This document shows, one piece after another, positions 16,044 to 27,700 of a stretch of 64,000 nucleotides of DNA; the stretch's first letter is position 1, and every line of letters starts with the position of its first letter. The translations under genes and the position numbers were made by a program. The notes beneath the pieces were generated by a model, which saw only the letters and a list, made by a program, of their open reading frames with translations, did no database searches and was not told the DNA's origin. Source of the stretch: Tamlana sp. 2_MG-2023 (lineage in GTDB: Bacteria > Bacteroidota > Bacteroidia > Flavobacteriales > Flavobacteriaceae); the NCBI RefSeq assembly GCF_030548465.1, contig NZ_JAUOSF010000006.1:1-64000 (forward strand), given 5' to 3'.

Positions 16044-16051
16044 CAAAGATA
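16044..16051 (-). promoter_or_regulatory. -7 box (TATCTTTG) immediately upstream of queE
   Basis: The reverse strand reads TATCTTTGCAAAATTATG. The box matches TAnnTTTG exactly and is separated from the ATG by 7 nt, so transcription would start at or just before the initiation codon. Confidence 0.6.
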
Positions 16052-16181
16052 CATATTACTTATCTCAATTTCTTGCTTTTAGATTTCAAATTAACAGCAC
16101 CTCAATACGAAGCTTTTTAGGCACTTGAAACTTTTTTTCAGGTTATTCATTTTTCCTGTATTTTTATGCAAAACATAAGGA

Positions 16182-17723
16182 ATGACCACCAAAGAAACTT
16201 TTTTCAACTATATCAACGAAAGCAACAAAACCAAAAGCGGTTTCATTACCGTTGGCGCCGCCATGTTAGACGGTGAAACCATTACCGATGCTCATGTAAA
16301 AATCCCTTTAAAAACTATGAACCGTCATGGATTAATTGCTGGCGCTACAGGAACAGGGAAAACAAAATCCCTTCAAGTCTTAGCTGAAAACTTAAGCGAC
16401 AAAGGTGTGCCGGTTTTACTCATGGACCTTAAAGGGGATTTAAGCGGATTGGCTCAAGCTAGTGAAGGGCACCCAAAAATCACTGAACGTCACGAAAAAA
16501 TAGGCTTGCCTTTTGAACCAAAAGGATTTCCGGTGGAAGTTTTAACCTTATCGGAACAAGACGGCGTACGTTTAAGAGCAACCGTTAGTGAGTTTGGCCC
16601 CGTGCTTTTATCTCGAATTCTCGATTTATCGGAAACCCAATCAGGTATTGTTTCAGTTATTTTTCAATATTGCGACAACAACAAATTACCGCTTTTAGAT
16701 TTAAAGGATTTCAAGAAAATATTACAATACGCAACCCAAGAAGGTAAAGAAGAATTTAATGAAGCTTACGGCCGAATTTCAACATCTTCAACAGGGGCTA
16801 TTCTTCGAAAAATAGTAGAACTAGAACAGCAGGGTGCCGATTTATTTTTTGGTGAAACCTCTTTTGATACGCAAGATTTACTACGTATTGATGAAAACGG
16901 ACGTGGTTACATCAACATTATAAGATTAACCGATATTCAAGACCGTCCGAAATTATTTTCCACTTTTATGCTAAGTATCTTAGCAGAAATCTATTCAACC
17001 TTTCCGGAACAAGGCGACAGCGACCAACCAGAACTCATTATTTTTATAGATGAAGCCCACTTAATTTTTGATGAAGCCTCAAAAGCACTATTAAATCAAA
17101 TTGAAAGTATTGTAAAACTAATAAGAAGTAAAGGCGTTGGATTATATTTCGTGACACAAAACCCAACCGATGTTCCTGAAGGCGTTTTGAGTCAATTAGG
17201 CTTAAAAATTCAGCATGCTTTAAGAGCTTTTACGGCGAAAGATAGAAAGGCGATTAAATTAACGGCTCAAAATTATCCAGATTCTGAATATTACGACACC
17301 GAAGAAGTCTTAACCTCTTTAGGTATTGGAGAAGCTTTAGTTTCTGCTTTAGACGAAAAAGGGCGTCCTACTCCACTAGCCGCAACCATGATGCGCGCGC
17401 CTATGAGCCGTATGGATGTTTTAACCGATAGCGAATTAAATAACCTTTACGGAAAGTCTACATTGGTAAAAAAGTACAACGAAACCATAGACAGAGAAAG
17501 TGCATACGAATTGCTTAATGATAAAATTAAACAGGCTGAAGCCGAAGAACTCAAAGAAAAAGCACGTCAAGAACAGGAAGCCATAAAAAAAGCTGAATCC
17601 AAAAAACGATCTAGAAGTACTAGATCTAGAAGCACAGCCATGAACCCTATTGTGAAGGTTCTTACAAGTGCTACATTTATTAGAAGTGTTTTTGGAATTT
17701 TAACTAAAGTCATGAAAAAATAA
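16182..17723 (+). CDS. HerA-like ATPase, DUF853 (YjgR) family
   Basis: A 513-residue P-loop ATPase of the HerA/FtsK superfamily. Walker A is GATGTGKTK (about residue 54); MDLKGDLSGL follows and is typical of DUF853. Walker B is LIIFIDEAHLIF, and a sensor-type segment YFVTQNPTDVPE comes after it. The C-terminus is a Lys/Glu/Arg-rich helix and a basic tail (SRSTRSRSTA). Family members are usually described as helicase-like; their physiological role is poorly known. It is divergent from queE, with a TATTTTTA sequence about 20 bp upstream as a weak promoter candidate. The next gene starts 45 bp downstream. Confidence 0.85.
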   Translation: MTTKETFFNYINESNKTKSGFITVGAAMLDGETITDAHVKIPLKTMNRHGLIAGATGTGKTKSLQVLAENLSDKGVPVLLMDLKGDLSGLAQASEGHPKITERHEKIGLPFEPKGFPVEVLTLSEQDGVRLRATVSEFGPVLLSRILDLSETQSGIVSVIFQYCDNNKLPLLDLKDFKKILQYATQEGKEEFNEAYGRISTSSTGAILRKIVELEQQGADLFFGETSFDTQDLLRIDENGRGYINIIRLTDIQDRPKLFSTFMLSILAEIYSTFPEQGDSDQPELIIFIDEAHLIFDEASKALLNQIESIVKLIRSKGVGLYFVTQNPTDVPEGVLSQLGLKIQHALRAFTAKDRKAIKLTAQNYPDSEYYDTEEVLTSLGIGEALVSALDEKGRPTPLAATMMRAPMSRMDVLTDSELNNLYGKSTLVKKYNETIDRESAYELLNDKIKQAEAEELKEKARQEQEAIKKAESKKRSRSTRSRSTAMNPIVKVLTSATFIRSVFGILTKVMKK

Positions 17724-17767
17724 TACGATATTTGGCAATTATAAATAACAAACCATAATTCAATTCA

Positions 17768-18325
17768 ATGCGTAAATTATTACTTAGCACCTTAGCCCTA
17801 ACTCTCTTATTATCAAGCTGTGGAAAGAAACAAAACCCATTTGAAATTTCAAAACAGCACATTGGCTTATTAACAGATTCTACTCAAGTAAAAGACCTAG
17901 AAAAGGTTTTTCCTAACGATTCGGTAGTGAAATTTATAGCTGGTGATGAATTTACAGGGAATATCGATAACATCGAAATCTTTGAAAAAGGAGGAAATAA
18001 GCTACTTACCTTAACACCTAAATATGCTTTAGATTCTACATCGGTAATAACAAATGTTCGTGTTATTGATGCGCGTTATAAAACAGATAAAAACATATCT
18101 TCAATAAGTACTTTTAAAGATATTCAGGATCAGTATAAAATAACAAAAATCAGCAATTTAATCAACTCCGTAGTAGTAACGGTAAGCGATATTAATGCTG
18201 CTTTTACAATTGATAAAAAGGAATTACCTTCAAATTTAAGATTCGACATGAATTTAAAATTCGATCCAACACATATTCCTAATACGGCAAAAGTGAAATA
18301 CTTTTTTCTTAACTGGGATAACTAA
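17768..18325 (+). CDS. Lipoprotein of unknown function
   Basis: The 185-residue product begins with a classic lipoprotein signal (LALTLLLSSC, Cys19) followed by GKKQNP. The rest reads as alternating beta strands and loops and has no motif that I recognise. It probably faces the periplasm or cell surface. It is followed 11 bp later by the YitT-family gene and likely shares its transcript. Confidence 0.7.
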   Translation: MRKLLLSTLALTLLLSSCGKKQNPFEISKQHIGLLTDSTQVKDLEKVFPNDSVVKFIAGDEFTGNIDNIEIFEKGGNKLLTLTPKYALDSTSVITNVRVIDARYKTDKNISSISTFKDIQDQYKITKISNLINSVVVTVSDINAAFTIDKKELPSNLRFDMNLKFDPTHIPNTAKVKYFFLNWDN

Positions 18326-18335
18326 CAGCTTGTAA

Positions 18336-19313
18336 ATGAATCCATTTTTATCCAAACTTATTGTAGATGTCGCCCGTAAAAAGCTAAAAAAAACGAGCGA
18401 CGATAAACCTGTTTCCAAAAGGGACATTGTACCTTTAGTTAGGATTCTACAAGTTGAATTTACTCATGCCGTAAAAGAATATATTTTTATTATTCTTGGT
18501 GTTTTTTCAGCAGGGTTTGGTTTAAAAGGCTTTTTACTTCCCAATAAATTTATTGATGGTGGCGCGACAGGAATGTCTTTATTACTAGAACACGTTACCT
18601 CTCTACAGTTGGGCGTTTTACTGGTAATTGTCAACCTGCCCTTTATCATTTTGGCTGCGAAAACCATAGGCACTAAGTTTGCGATAAAAAGTATCATCGC
18701 CATAGCCATGTTGGCTCTTGTGGTTCACTTTGTGGAATACCCAACCGTTACAGACGACAAACTTTTAATTGCCGTTTTTGGTGGTTTCTTTTTAGGTCTC
18801 GGTATCGGAATGTCTATGCGTGGTGGCAGTGTTATTGATGGCACCGAAGTACTTGCAATTTACCTAGGGCGAAAATTATCGCTTACCATCGGAGATGTTC
18901 TGTTACTAATAAACATTGTGATTTTCTCGGTGGGTGCCTATTTACTATCTATTGAAACCGCGCTTTATGCAATTTTAACCTATATGGCTGCGGCTAAAAC
19001 GGTTGATTTTGTAGTTGATGGTGTTGAGGAATATGTGGGTGTTACCATAATATCCAACAAACATGAGGAGCTACGTATCATGCTTACAACAAAACTACAA
19101 CGTGCCTGTACCATTTATGCAGGTAAAGGTGGATTTGGCAGTACAGGAGAAAGTTACGATAAGGATATCATTTACACCGTGGTTACCCGTTTAGAACTCG
19201 CCAAGCTGCAAACCGAAATTGATAAAATTGATAGAAATGCGTTTATCATTATGGGAATTGTAAAAGACCTTAAAGGTGGTATGATTAAGAAAAAACCAAT
19301 GAAAGACCACTAG
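18336..19313 (+). CDS. YitT family membrane protein (DUF2179 C-terminus)
   Basis: The 325-residue product has an unusually long N-terminal cytosolic lead (about 45 residues with several Lys). Five or six membrane segments follow from about residue 48 to 220, including LLPNKFIDGGATGMSLLLEHV and GMSMRGGSVIDGTEVLAIYLGRK, both conserved in the family. A C-terminal soluble DUF2179 domain comes last (EYVGVTIISNKHEELR, IYAGKGGFGSTG, YTVVTRLELAKLQ). YitT proteins are putative transporters or regulators; the substrate is unknown. It is embedded in a short run of same-strand genes from 17768 to 20536. Confidence 0.87.
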   Translation: MNPFLSKLIVDVARKKLKKTSDDKPVSKRDIVPLVRILQVEFTHAVKEYIFIILGVFSAGFGLKGFLLPNKFIDGGATGMSLLLEHVTSLQLGVLLVIVNLPFIILAAKTIGTKFAIKSIIAIAMLALVVHFVEYPTVTDDKLLIAVFGGFFLGLGIGMSMRGGSVIDGTEVLAIYLGRKLSLTIGDVLLLINIVIFSVGAYLLSIETALYAILTYMAAAKTVDFVVDGVEEYVGVTIISNKHEELRIMLTTKLQRACTIYAGKGGFGSTGESYDKDIIYTVVTRLELAKLQTEIDKIDRNAFIIMGIVKDLKGGMIKKKPMKDH

Positions 19314-19336
19314 TATTTCATTGAAAACAGATTACA

Positions 19337-19705
19337 ATGTCACAAAAAAAATATACGCTTCAAAACAATCCTTTTATCGTTCCTACAACCGATGGAAAAA
19401 TCATAAAGGAACATTTTGGAAACACCACCGATGGTAATTCTGAAATAAGCATTGCGCACATGGTCGCTCCTGCCGGATGGAGTGAACCTTTTCAAACTCC
19501 AGAATTCGATGAGTTTACCTTTATTATAAAAGGCAAAAAGCAATTTATTATAGAAGATGAAACCGTGGTTTTAGAAGCTGGCCAATCTATTAAAATTCAA
19601 AAAAACACCAGAGTTCAATATTCAAATCCGTTTACCGAAGCATGCGAATACCTTGCGATTTGCACACCTGCTTTTTCAATAGATTTAGTGAACCGAGAAG
19701 ATTAA
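19337..19705 (+). CDS. Cupin-domain protein
   Basis: A 122-residue protein built as one small beta-barrel cupin. It has a motif 1-like region with FQTPEFDEFTFIIKGKKQF and a motif 2-like region VLEAGQSIKIQKNTRVQYSNP. Of the usual metal ligands only an Asp/Glu in EFDEF is visible in place of His-x-His, so metal binding is uncertain. The substrate is unknown. It is followed after 3 bp by an alpha/beta hydrolase gene, which suggests translational coupling and perhaps a shared pathway. Confidence 0.75.
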   Translation: MSQKKYTLQNNPFIVPTTDGKIIKEHFGNTTDGNSEISIAHMVAPAGWSEPFQTPEFDEFTFIIKGKKQFIIEDETVVLEAGQSIKIQKNTRVQYSNPFTEACEYLAICTPAFSIDLVNRED

Positions 19706-19708
19706 TAC

Positions 19709-20536
19709 ATGAGTAAATTATTACCTCAACTACTTGGAAAAACGATAAATACCATTAGTTATTTCCAACCAAAACTAGCAGCTAAATATGCTGTAAAATT
19801 ATTTTCAACTCCTCAAAAAGGTCAAATAACAGAAGAACAAAAACCGTTTTTAAACACAGCTATTCATGACGCTATAACTTTTGATGATATTACAATAAAA
19901 ACCTACCTATGGGGTGGCTCAAAAGACACGATATTACTAGTTCATGGCTGGGAAAGCAATGCCTTTAGGTGGAAAGATTTAATTGAATTGCTTCAAAAGG
20001 AAGATTATAACATTGTAGCCATTGATGCTCCTGCTCATGGTGGTTCTAACAATAAAATATTTAATGCCATACTTTATTCTGAATGCATCAATGTTGCGGT
20101 TAAAACCTATAAACCAAGTATCGTAATTGGGCATTCTATTGGAGGAACAGCAAGTATTATTGCTCAAGAAAATTATGATCTCCCTGTTATAAAAAAGAAT
20201 GTTTTACTAGGCGCACCTTCAAATTTGGCCATTTCGGTAAAAAATTATGCCAATTTTATGGGGTTCAATAAAATAGTAACCAAAGCGGTTGATACCTATT
20301 ATTTAAAGCATTTTAAGCAGTTACCAGGTTTTTACTGTGCTGAAAATTTCTATAAAAACAATGATACACAAGGCATCATTATTCATGATAAAAAGGACAA
20401 AATCATTTCTTATCGTGAAGCCTTAGACATTAAACGTTATTATAAAAATGCCGAACTCATAAAAACAATTGGTTTAGGTCACCGACTAAAGTCTAACGAC
20501 GTATATCAGCACATTTTAGAGTTTCTAAAGGCGTAA
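19709..20536 (+). CDS. Alpha/beta-fold hydrolase
   Basis: A 275-residue serine hydrolase. The oxyanion region is LLVHGWESN, the nucleophile elbow is IGHSIGG, the acid is likely the Asp in IIIHDKKDKI, and the base is the His in IGLGHRL near the C-terminus. An AIDAPAHGGS segment follows the first strand, as usual in this fold. There is no signal peptide, so it acts in the cytosol. Substrate specificity (ester, thioester or lactone) cannot be read. It is the last gene before rluF, which has its own promoter. Confidence 0.85.
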   Translation: MSKLLPQLLGKTINTISYFQPKLAAKYAVKLFSTPQKGQITEEQKPFLNTAIHDAITFDDITIKTYLWGGSKDTILLVHGWESNAFRWKDLIELLQKEDYNIVAIDAPAHGGSNNKIFNAILYSECINVAVKTYKPSIVIGHSIGGTASIIAQENYDLPVIKKNVLLGAPSNLAISVKNYANFMGFNKIVTKAVDTYYLKHFKQLPGFYCAENFYKNNDTQGIIIHDKKDKIISYREALDIKRYYKNAELIKTIGLGHRLKSNDVYQHILEFLKA

Positions 20537-20543
20537 TTTATTG

Positions 20544-20551
20544 TATTTTTG
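20544..20551 (+). promoter_or_regulatory. -7 box (TATTTTTG) immediately upstream of rluF
   Basis: TATTTTTG matches TAnnTTTG and is separated from the ATG at 20556 by only CACT. Transcription would begin at about the A of the start codon. The box begins 8 bp after the hydrolase stop codon. Confidence 0.6.
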
Positions 20552-20555
20552 CACT

Positions 20556-21326
20556 ATGGAAGCACCGCAATTAAAACGTATCAATAAATTTTTAAGTGAA
20601 GTTGGATATTGTTCTCGTCGAGAAGCAGACCGCCTCATTGAAGCAGACCGTGTCACTATTAATGGTGTTGTACCTGAAAAAGGTACAAAAATAGCACCTA
20701 GCGATGTGGTAGCGGTAGACGGACAAGAAATCAAAAACACCAAAGAAAGCTTTGTGTACCTCGCTTTCAACAAACCGGTTGGTATTGTTTGTACTACAGA
20801 TACTTCAGTAGAAAAGGATAATATTATTGATTTTCTTAATTACAAAAAACGCATTTTCCCTATCGGAAGGCTTGATAAACCCAGTGAGGGTTTAATTCTT
20901 CTTACTGATGATGGTGATATTGTAAACAAGATTCTTCGTGCTAGTAACAACCACGAAAAAGAATATATCGTTACGGTTGATAAACCTATTTCTCAGACCT
21001 TTATTGAACGTATGGCTGGAGGTATTCCGCTTGCCGATTTAAATAAAACAACCAAAAAATGTGTGGTTGAAAAACTGAGTACTTATAAATTCAAAATCAT
21101 TCTAACTCAAGGTTTAAATCGTCAAATTAGACGGATGTGCGACTATTTAAACTACGAAGTACAAACTTTACAGCGGGTTCGTATTATGAATGTGAAATTA
21201 GATATGCCTATTGGTGAATATCGCGAACTCACCAAGGAAGAATTTAAAGAACTTAACGATTTAATTAGTACGTCTACAAAAGAATACGTACGCAAAAAAT
21301 CTACAGAACGAAAAGGAAAACGATAA
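20556..21326 (+). CDS. rluF: 23S rRNA pseudouridine synthase, RluF-type
   Basis: A 256-residue enzyme of the RsuA/RluB/E/F family. Residues about 5-50 are an S4 RNA-binding domain (INKFLSEVGYCSRREADRLI). The catalytic domain has FNKPVGIVCT, the catalytic Asp in GRLDKPSEGLILLT, and the family C-terminal GLNRQIRRMCDYL. The last motif and the overall length favour RluF, which modifies U2604 of 23S rRNA in E. coli, over RluB or RsuA, though the exact target is inferred. An in-frame TTG at 20541 was rejected as the start because it overlaps the -7 box. It ends in a Lys/Arg-rich tail. A terminator follows 29 bp later. Confidence 0.87.
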   Translation: MEAPQLKRINKFLSEVGYCSRREADRLIEADRVTINGVVPEKGTKIAPSDVVAVDGQEIKNTKESFVYLAFNKPVGIVCTTDTSVEKDNIIDFLNYKKRIFPIGRLDKPSEGLILLTDDGDIVNKILRASNNHEKEYIVTVDKPISQTFIERMAGGIPLADLNKTTKKCVVEKLSTYKFKIILTQGLNRQIRRMCDYLNYEVQTLQRVRIMNVKLDMPIGEYRELTKEEFKELNDLISTSTKEYVRKKSTERKGKR

Positions 21327-21354
21327 TTTTCACAATGGTATTAACAACATTAAC

Positions 21355-21386
21355 AGCCTGACTTAAAACGATCAGGCTTTTTTTTC
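21355..21386 (+). terminator. Terminator of rluF
   Basis: AGCCTGA (21355-21361) pairs with TCAGGCT (21372-21378) around a 10-nt loop and is followed by a run of about nine T. Confidence 0.85.
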
Positions 21387-21756
21387 TTAAATTAGTCATC
21401 TATATTAGTAACCCTCAACTTATATATTCATGAAATTCGATTTTAAAACTTCAGAGCTTCAAAAGCTTCTTTATCTCAAGCTCATTCATTATTTTTTTAG
21501 AGTTCGTATTCACACGTAGGATATCTCAGCTATAAACAGCCTGTTTTATTAACTGTATGCTATTAACCAGCACTACTAAATTTACAGCTGTGTTTCAAAA
21601 AAACTAAAGATAGTCATTACCAAAAAGTTAACAAACACCATTGCTTTAACATGCCATATCATGTATCAAAAATAATTGTTAAATTTATCATAACACAAAC
21701 CTCTAGAAAACTCCTAGTTTCTTAGTTATTATAAAATGCCCTTAAACTAATAACAC
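21387..21756. other. Spacer upstream of the giant adhesin gene
   Basis: 370 bp of AT-rich DNA with no gene. A 29-codon frame at 21430-21519 is too short to call. No exact TAnnTTTG box was found close to the ATG at 21757, so the promoter of the giant gene is not identified. Confidence 0.4.
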
Positions 21757-24700
21757 ATGCAGAAAAATTACTTTCCCAAAAATTTTAAAAGTGACATCAA
21801 TTTAATAAAACTTGTTTTTTTAACCCTAAGTCTGTTTTTTAGCTTCACTTATACGAATGCGCAATCTTCATGTACCGTAAATGCAGGCACAGACCAAACC
21901 ATTTGTGAAACTGATGTCTTTCAACTTAACGGAAATGCTCCAGACACCTACCAGCAAGATCCGATATGGACACAAATAAGTGGACCATCGGTAATTATTA
22001 GCGACCCAACAATACTCGATCCGATTATTACGGGCTTTTCTGGTGGCAACTCATATACCTTTGAATTATCTGCCGTTTGTTTAAATGGTGTAAAACCTAA
22101 GCAAACCGTCACATATACCGTACAACCAATTAGCCAAGCTGATGCAGGCATAGACATAGCATCATGTCCAGACAGCTCAGGGTCACTTGTTATCACAGGA
22201 AATACACCGGCTACCGGCGAGGATGGAAATTGGTCCATTGAGGGAAGTAACGGTGCAGGTGTGGTTGTAAACCAAACAAATTCGGCATCATCAACTATTA
22301 GTTTACCTGAGGGAAGCAGTGGAACTACCGTATTAAGATGGACGATTACAGGTCCGGAATATGCGCCAGGCGAATTCTGTGAAACCTATGATGAAATTAC
22401 AATTACTAATTATGGAGGTGTTGAACCTGTTGATGCCGGGCCAGACCAAACCTTATCCAATTGTTTTACTGTTGATGAAAGCACGCAGTTAGACGCTTCT
22501 TATGGAGGAAGTAATCTAAACGGACAAGTAGGTACTTGGACATTTGTTAGTGGCCCAAGTACACCAAATATCTCAGATGTTAACGACAACCAAACCACTG
22601 TAAGCGGATTAAGTGAGGGCGTTTATGTATTTCGATGGGATGTTACAGGACCTTGTGTTACAGGTAGCGATACCGTAACTATTACCGTACCAGCGGCTAC
22701 GCAAGATGTAACAGAAGCGACTACAACTAATAGTAATCAACATTTTTGTGACCTATCGGTTACTGAAGCCACTTTAATAGGGTCGACACCTGATTTCACG
22801 AATGAAACAGTTTTATGGGAACTAACATCATACAGCCCTTCAAGTCCTGCCCCAACACCCACTATCGAGAACCCAAATAGTAGCACAACCAAAGTGACGG
22901 GTCTCGACTCAAATTACACTTACACCTTTACATACACCATTATAAATAATGTAACAGGTTGTGAGTCTAGCGACACTGTTAGTATTCATTATAATGACGA
23001 AACCGTTAGTATTGAAGTCAATGGTGGAAACGATCTAAATGCTGTTTGTGGAGAAACTCAAGTAGACGTGCCTTACTCCTCAACCGGAGGAACTAAAACA
23101 GAATATAGTGTTATAAGTGGCCCTGCAGGTTCTTCAATATCATTTCCTACTTCATATACTAATTTAGGCGGCGCCAGCAGTGGTACAGAAACTATAAATG
23201 ATTTTGATGTGCCTGGCGCATATAAAATTAACTTTAGACGTTCAACCTCTGGAAACCTAACCCAAGGCTGTGGGGTAGCCAATAGTGAGATTACGGTATT
23301 TATCTCAAAGACTGCCTCTGATGCTAGTGCGGGCTCCAACCAAGCCTTTCTTTGTGGAGATACTTTTGGAACTTTAGCAGGAAGTCCAATAGAACCAGGT
23401 GAAACTTCAATTTGGACTCAAGTTTCCGGACCTAACACGGCAAATATAGTTGACCCCTATTCTCAAAACACAAGTTTAACTGGACTTGTCCCGGGTATAT
23501 ATGACTTTAAGTATACCGTGTCGGGTGGTGCGGCCTGTACTCCTGATTCAACTTCTGACACAAAAATATTCGTGTCTCCTTCTGATAATGGTACTGCTGA
23601 AGCTGGAGACCCTCAAATAATTTGTACAAATACTCCTGTTCAATTGGCTGGAAATACCCCAAACATTGTTTTAACAGGTACATGGACAGCTTCAGATTCT
23701 AGCATTACGTTTTCAGATGTTAACGACCCTAGTGCCACAGCTACTGGTTTTAGCTCACCTTCAACCACTTACACACTAACTTGGACTATTGAAAACACCT
23801 ATGTTGATTGTGGTGCCCCTGCTATTGACACAGTTGATATTCAGACAAATACTTCTGAATCACCTACCGCAGCAGATGCTGGTGATGACATTTGCTTACC
23901 ATCAGGAACAACAAGCATTACTAGTCTTGATGGAAATGAACCTGATACTTCTGGAATAATTGATGAAACAGGCATGTGGACTCAGCTATCTGGACCATCA
24001 ACCGTTACATTCACTGACCCTACAATGGCAACCACTGAGGTTACCGGTTTAATTGACGGCCAATATGAATTTCAATGGGAAATTTCAAAAACAACTGTTG
24101 TAAATCCCTGCTCAACTCCTACTACTGATACCGTAGAGGTTGTTGTCGCAGATACCGCATCTATAGTTTCCGCTGGGCCTGATCAAAGCCTTTGTTTAGA
24201 CCCTAATGATCTCAGCTTTACAATGGCTGCCGACCCAGCTCCTAGCGGAGGTGTAGGGACCTGGGTACTAATTTCTGGGCTTGGTAGTTATTCAGTTGAT
24301 GATATTAATAGCCCTACGGCCACCTTTACAGATTTGTTAGACGGCACTTATGTTTTTGAATGGGATGTTTCTTTTGGAGGGTGTACCACGCCAGCAGCAC
24401 CCGATCAAGTTCAAATAGAAGTAGGGATACCAGTAACAGAAGCTATTATCACCACAAGTGATCAAGGCATTTGTGATACATTTATTACTCTTGAAGCAAA
24501 TCCTCTAACTAATTCAAACACTGAAACTGGAAATTGGACAGTTATTTCTGGTCCTAATACACCAAATATTGATGATCCATCTAATAACATCATTAATGTA
24601 ACAAATCTAGTTACTGGCTCTTATATATTTCGTTGGACAACCGTTAGTGGATCACAATTATGCTCTAATGATTCAGATGAAGTAACTATAGATGTTTATA

Positions 24701-27700
24701 AAGCATTAGAAGCAATTGATGATCAAGAACTTTGTGAGGTTTCCAGCGTTTTTTTAGAAGCGACCGCGGGCACCACAGGTACCTGGAGTTTAGATTCTAG
24801 TACAGATCCCAACGCTGAAGCGCCTACCCAATCGCCTAGCAATAGTTATACAGCTAATGCTAATGTTGTACCTGGATACACTTATGAATATTCATACACT
24901 ACCGATTACACCGGGACAGGCAATACCTGTAATAGTACAGAAACAACCACAATAACTGTATCCGACGGCCCTGATATAACTGCCGACGCAGGTAGTGATC
25001 AGGAAATTTGCTCAGCAAATCCCAATACGACTACCATAGTTTTAGATTCACCTAACGATATTAATAATACTAATGTAGATACCGTGACCTGGAGCATATT
25101 ATCTAAACCAACCGATGCAACTGTAAATTTCACTTCTCCAAATAGTCTAGACACTACCGTGACTGGCTATATAACGGCTGGAGTTTATATTTTTGGATTA
25201 AAATTAGAAAGTGGCCTTTGTTCCAGTAGTAGCGATGTTGTTAGAGTTGATGTTTATAACGAACCTTCTCCTGTAGACGCAGGTCCTGATCAAGATTTAG
25301 CTTGCCAGCAGAACACCCAAATGGCTGCTACCGCGGTAACCTCAGGTATTGGAACATGGTCTTTTGCCAACCCTGGAGATGACCCTTCCGGTGGTGCTGT
25401 TGTTATTGATAGTCCGAATAATCCCGTAACTACCTTATCTAATATTCCAAATGATGCTGGAAATGATGGTTTAGATGATGTTTATATACTAACATGGACA
25501 GTAACATCTGGTGTTTGTACGCCACAATCAGACACGGTAAACATAACATACACGGGAACGCCACCATCGGTAGCAGATGCTGGTTTAGACCAAGAATATT
25601 GTGATGTTTCACAGTTTTATTTAAATGCTTCAACACCATCTGATGGTATTGGAACATGGACACAAACAGCTGGAACTACCACAAACATTACAGCTCCTAA
25701 CAATCCAAACAGCTTGGTTCTTGGCTTAACCCCTGGAAATTATGAGTTCACATGGACTGTTGTTGGTGGAGGTTGTACTTCTGTTGACAGCATGGAAGTT
25801 ATTATCTATGAAAATCCAGGTGCTGCTGATGCAGGACCAGATCAAACTCTACCTGAATTCTCTAATGTGATTTTAGGAGCTACACCGGCAACCATAGGTT
25901 CGGGTGAATGGACACAAATCTCTGGACCTACTAACACAACTTTTGTCGATGCTGCAGATCCAAACACTCAAGTTTCTGGAACTACGGTAGGTACTTATGT
26001 TTTTGAATGGTCTATTTCTAATGGTATCTGTACACCAGTAACCGATCAAGTGACTATTGAGATTTTAGCTAATTCAGACCTAGAATTAACCAAAACCGTT
26101 ACACCTTCAAGTGTCAATGTTAATGATTTCGTAACATTTACGATTGCAGTTTTTAATAATAATGACGAATCTACAAACGCTGATGCCACAGGCGTAGAGG
26201 TTAAAGACATTCTACCATTAGGTTATACCTTAGTTTCAGGTAGTGTTTCGAATGGAGGTTCATACGATCTGGCCTCTCAAACGGTAACTTGGAGTAATTT
26301 AGACATTACAAATGGGGCCACTATAAACTTAACATTTGATGCTACTGTAAACGCAACAGGTACTTACCTCAACACGGCTCAAATAACGGCAAGTGATAAT
26401 TTTGACCCAGATAGTAGTCCGAATAATGATGATGGAGATCAAAGTGAAGATGATGAAGACCAAGCCGAAATTTCATTACAATCTTCAGATTTATCATTAG
26501 AAAAAACAGTTTCAGCCACAACTGCAAGTGTTGGTGACGCTGTCACCTTTACTATAACCGTTTCAAATGCTGGTCCTGATGAAGCAACGAACGTACAAGT
26601 TTCAGATGAATTACCGGTCGGATACACTTACCAAAGTGATGATTCCGCAGGAAATTATAATGCGACATCTGGTATTTGGAATGTAGGTTCAGTCGTTTCA
26701 GGAACTCCAGAAGTTCTAAATATTACAGCTTCGGTAAATGCGCCTTCAGGTACTTCTAACGAATATTTTAATACTTCTGAAGTTACCGCTAGTGATCAAG
26801 CTGATCCAGATAGTACACCTAACAATGATGATGGTGATCAAAGTGAAGATGATGAAGACAACGCTGAAATCACCCTAGATGTTGCCGACTTGGAAGTCAC
26901 TAAAACCATTTCACCGACTTCAGGTTCTGTTGGAGACACCGTGATGTTTAGTGTTTTAGTTGAAAATCAGGGTACAGGAAACGCGACTGGCGTTGATCTT
27001 GAAGATGCCCTGCCTAGTGGATTTGATTTAGTTCCTGGTACGATTTCAAATGGTGGCACTTACCTTTTAGGAAGTAACGCGATAGCTTGGAGCGACCTTA
27101 GTATTGACAACGGACTTTCAATAACCTTAACTTATGAAGCCATTGTAAATGCCACAGGAAATTATACCAATACTGTTCAAATTACAGCAAGTGATTTAAG
27201 CGATCCTGATAGTACACCAGGCAATGATGACCCGAGTGAAGATGATCAAGATTCAGCAACTTTCACGATTAACGAAGCTGATTTAGAATTAACAAAAAAT
27301 ATTAGCTCAGCTAGCAGTGCGACACCAAATATTGGCGACACCGTAACTTTCGAACTAACCCTTTTAAATAATGGCCCAGACGATACTTCTACTGTTGCAG
27401 TACAAGATATTTTACCTGCAGGTTACACACTAACCCCTGGAACTATAAACAATGGTGGAACATTAACTGGAAATAACATCAACTGGACCAACTTAAGCCT
27501 AGTGAATGGTGCTAGTATAACTTTATCCTATGATGTTGTGGTTAATGCACCTGCGGGAACAACTGGTGAATATACAAATACAGCGCAGGTCACTGCTAGT
27601 AATGTAGTTGACCCAGACAGTGCTCCTAATAATGACGACGGCGATCAAAGTGAAGATGATGAAACAGCTTTCACCATCACCCCTCAAACGGCAGATTTAT

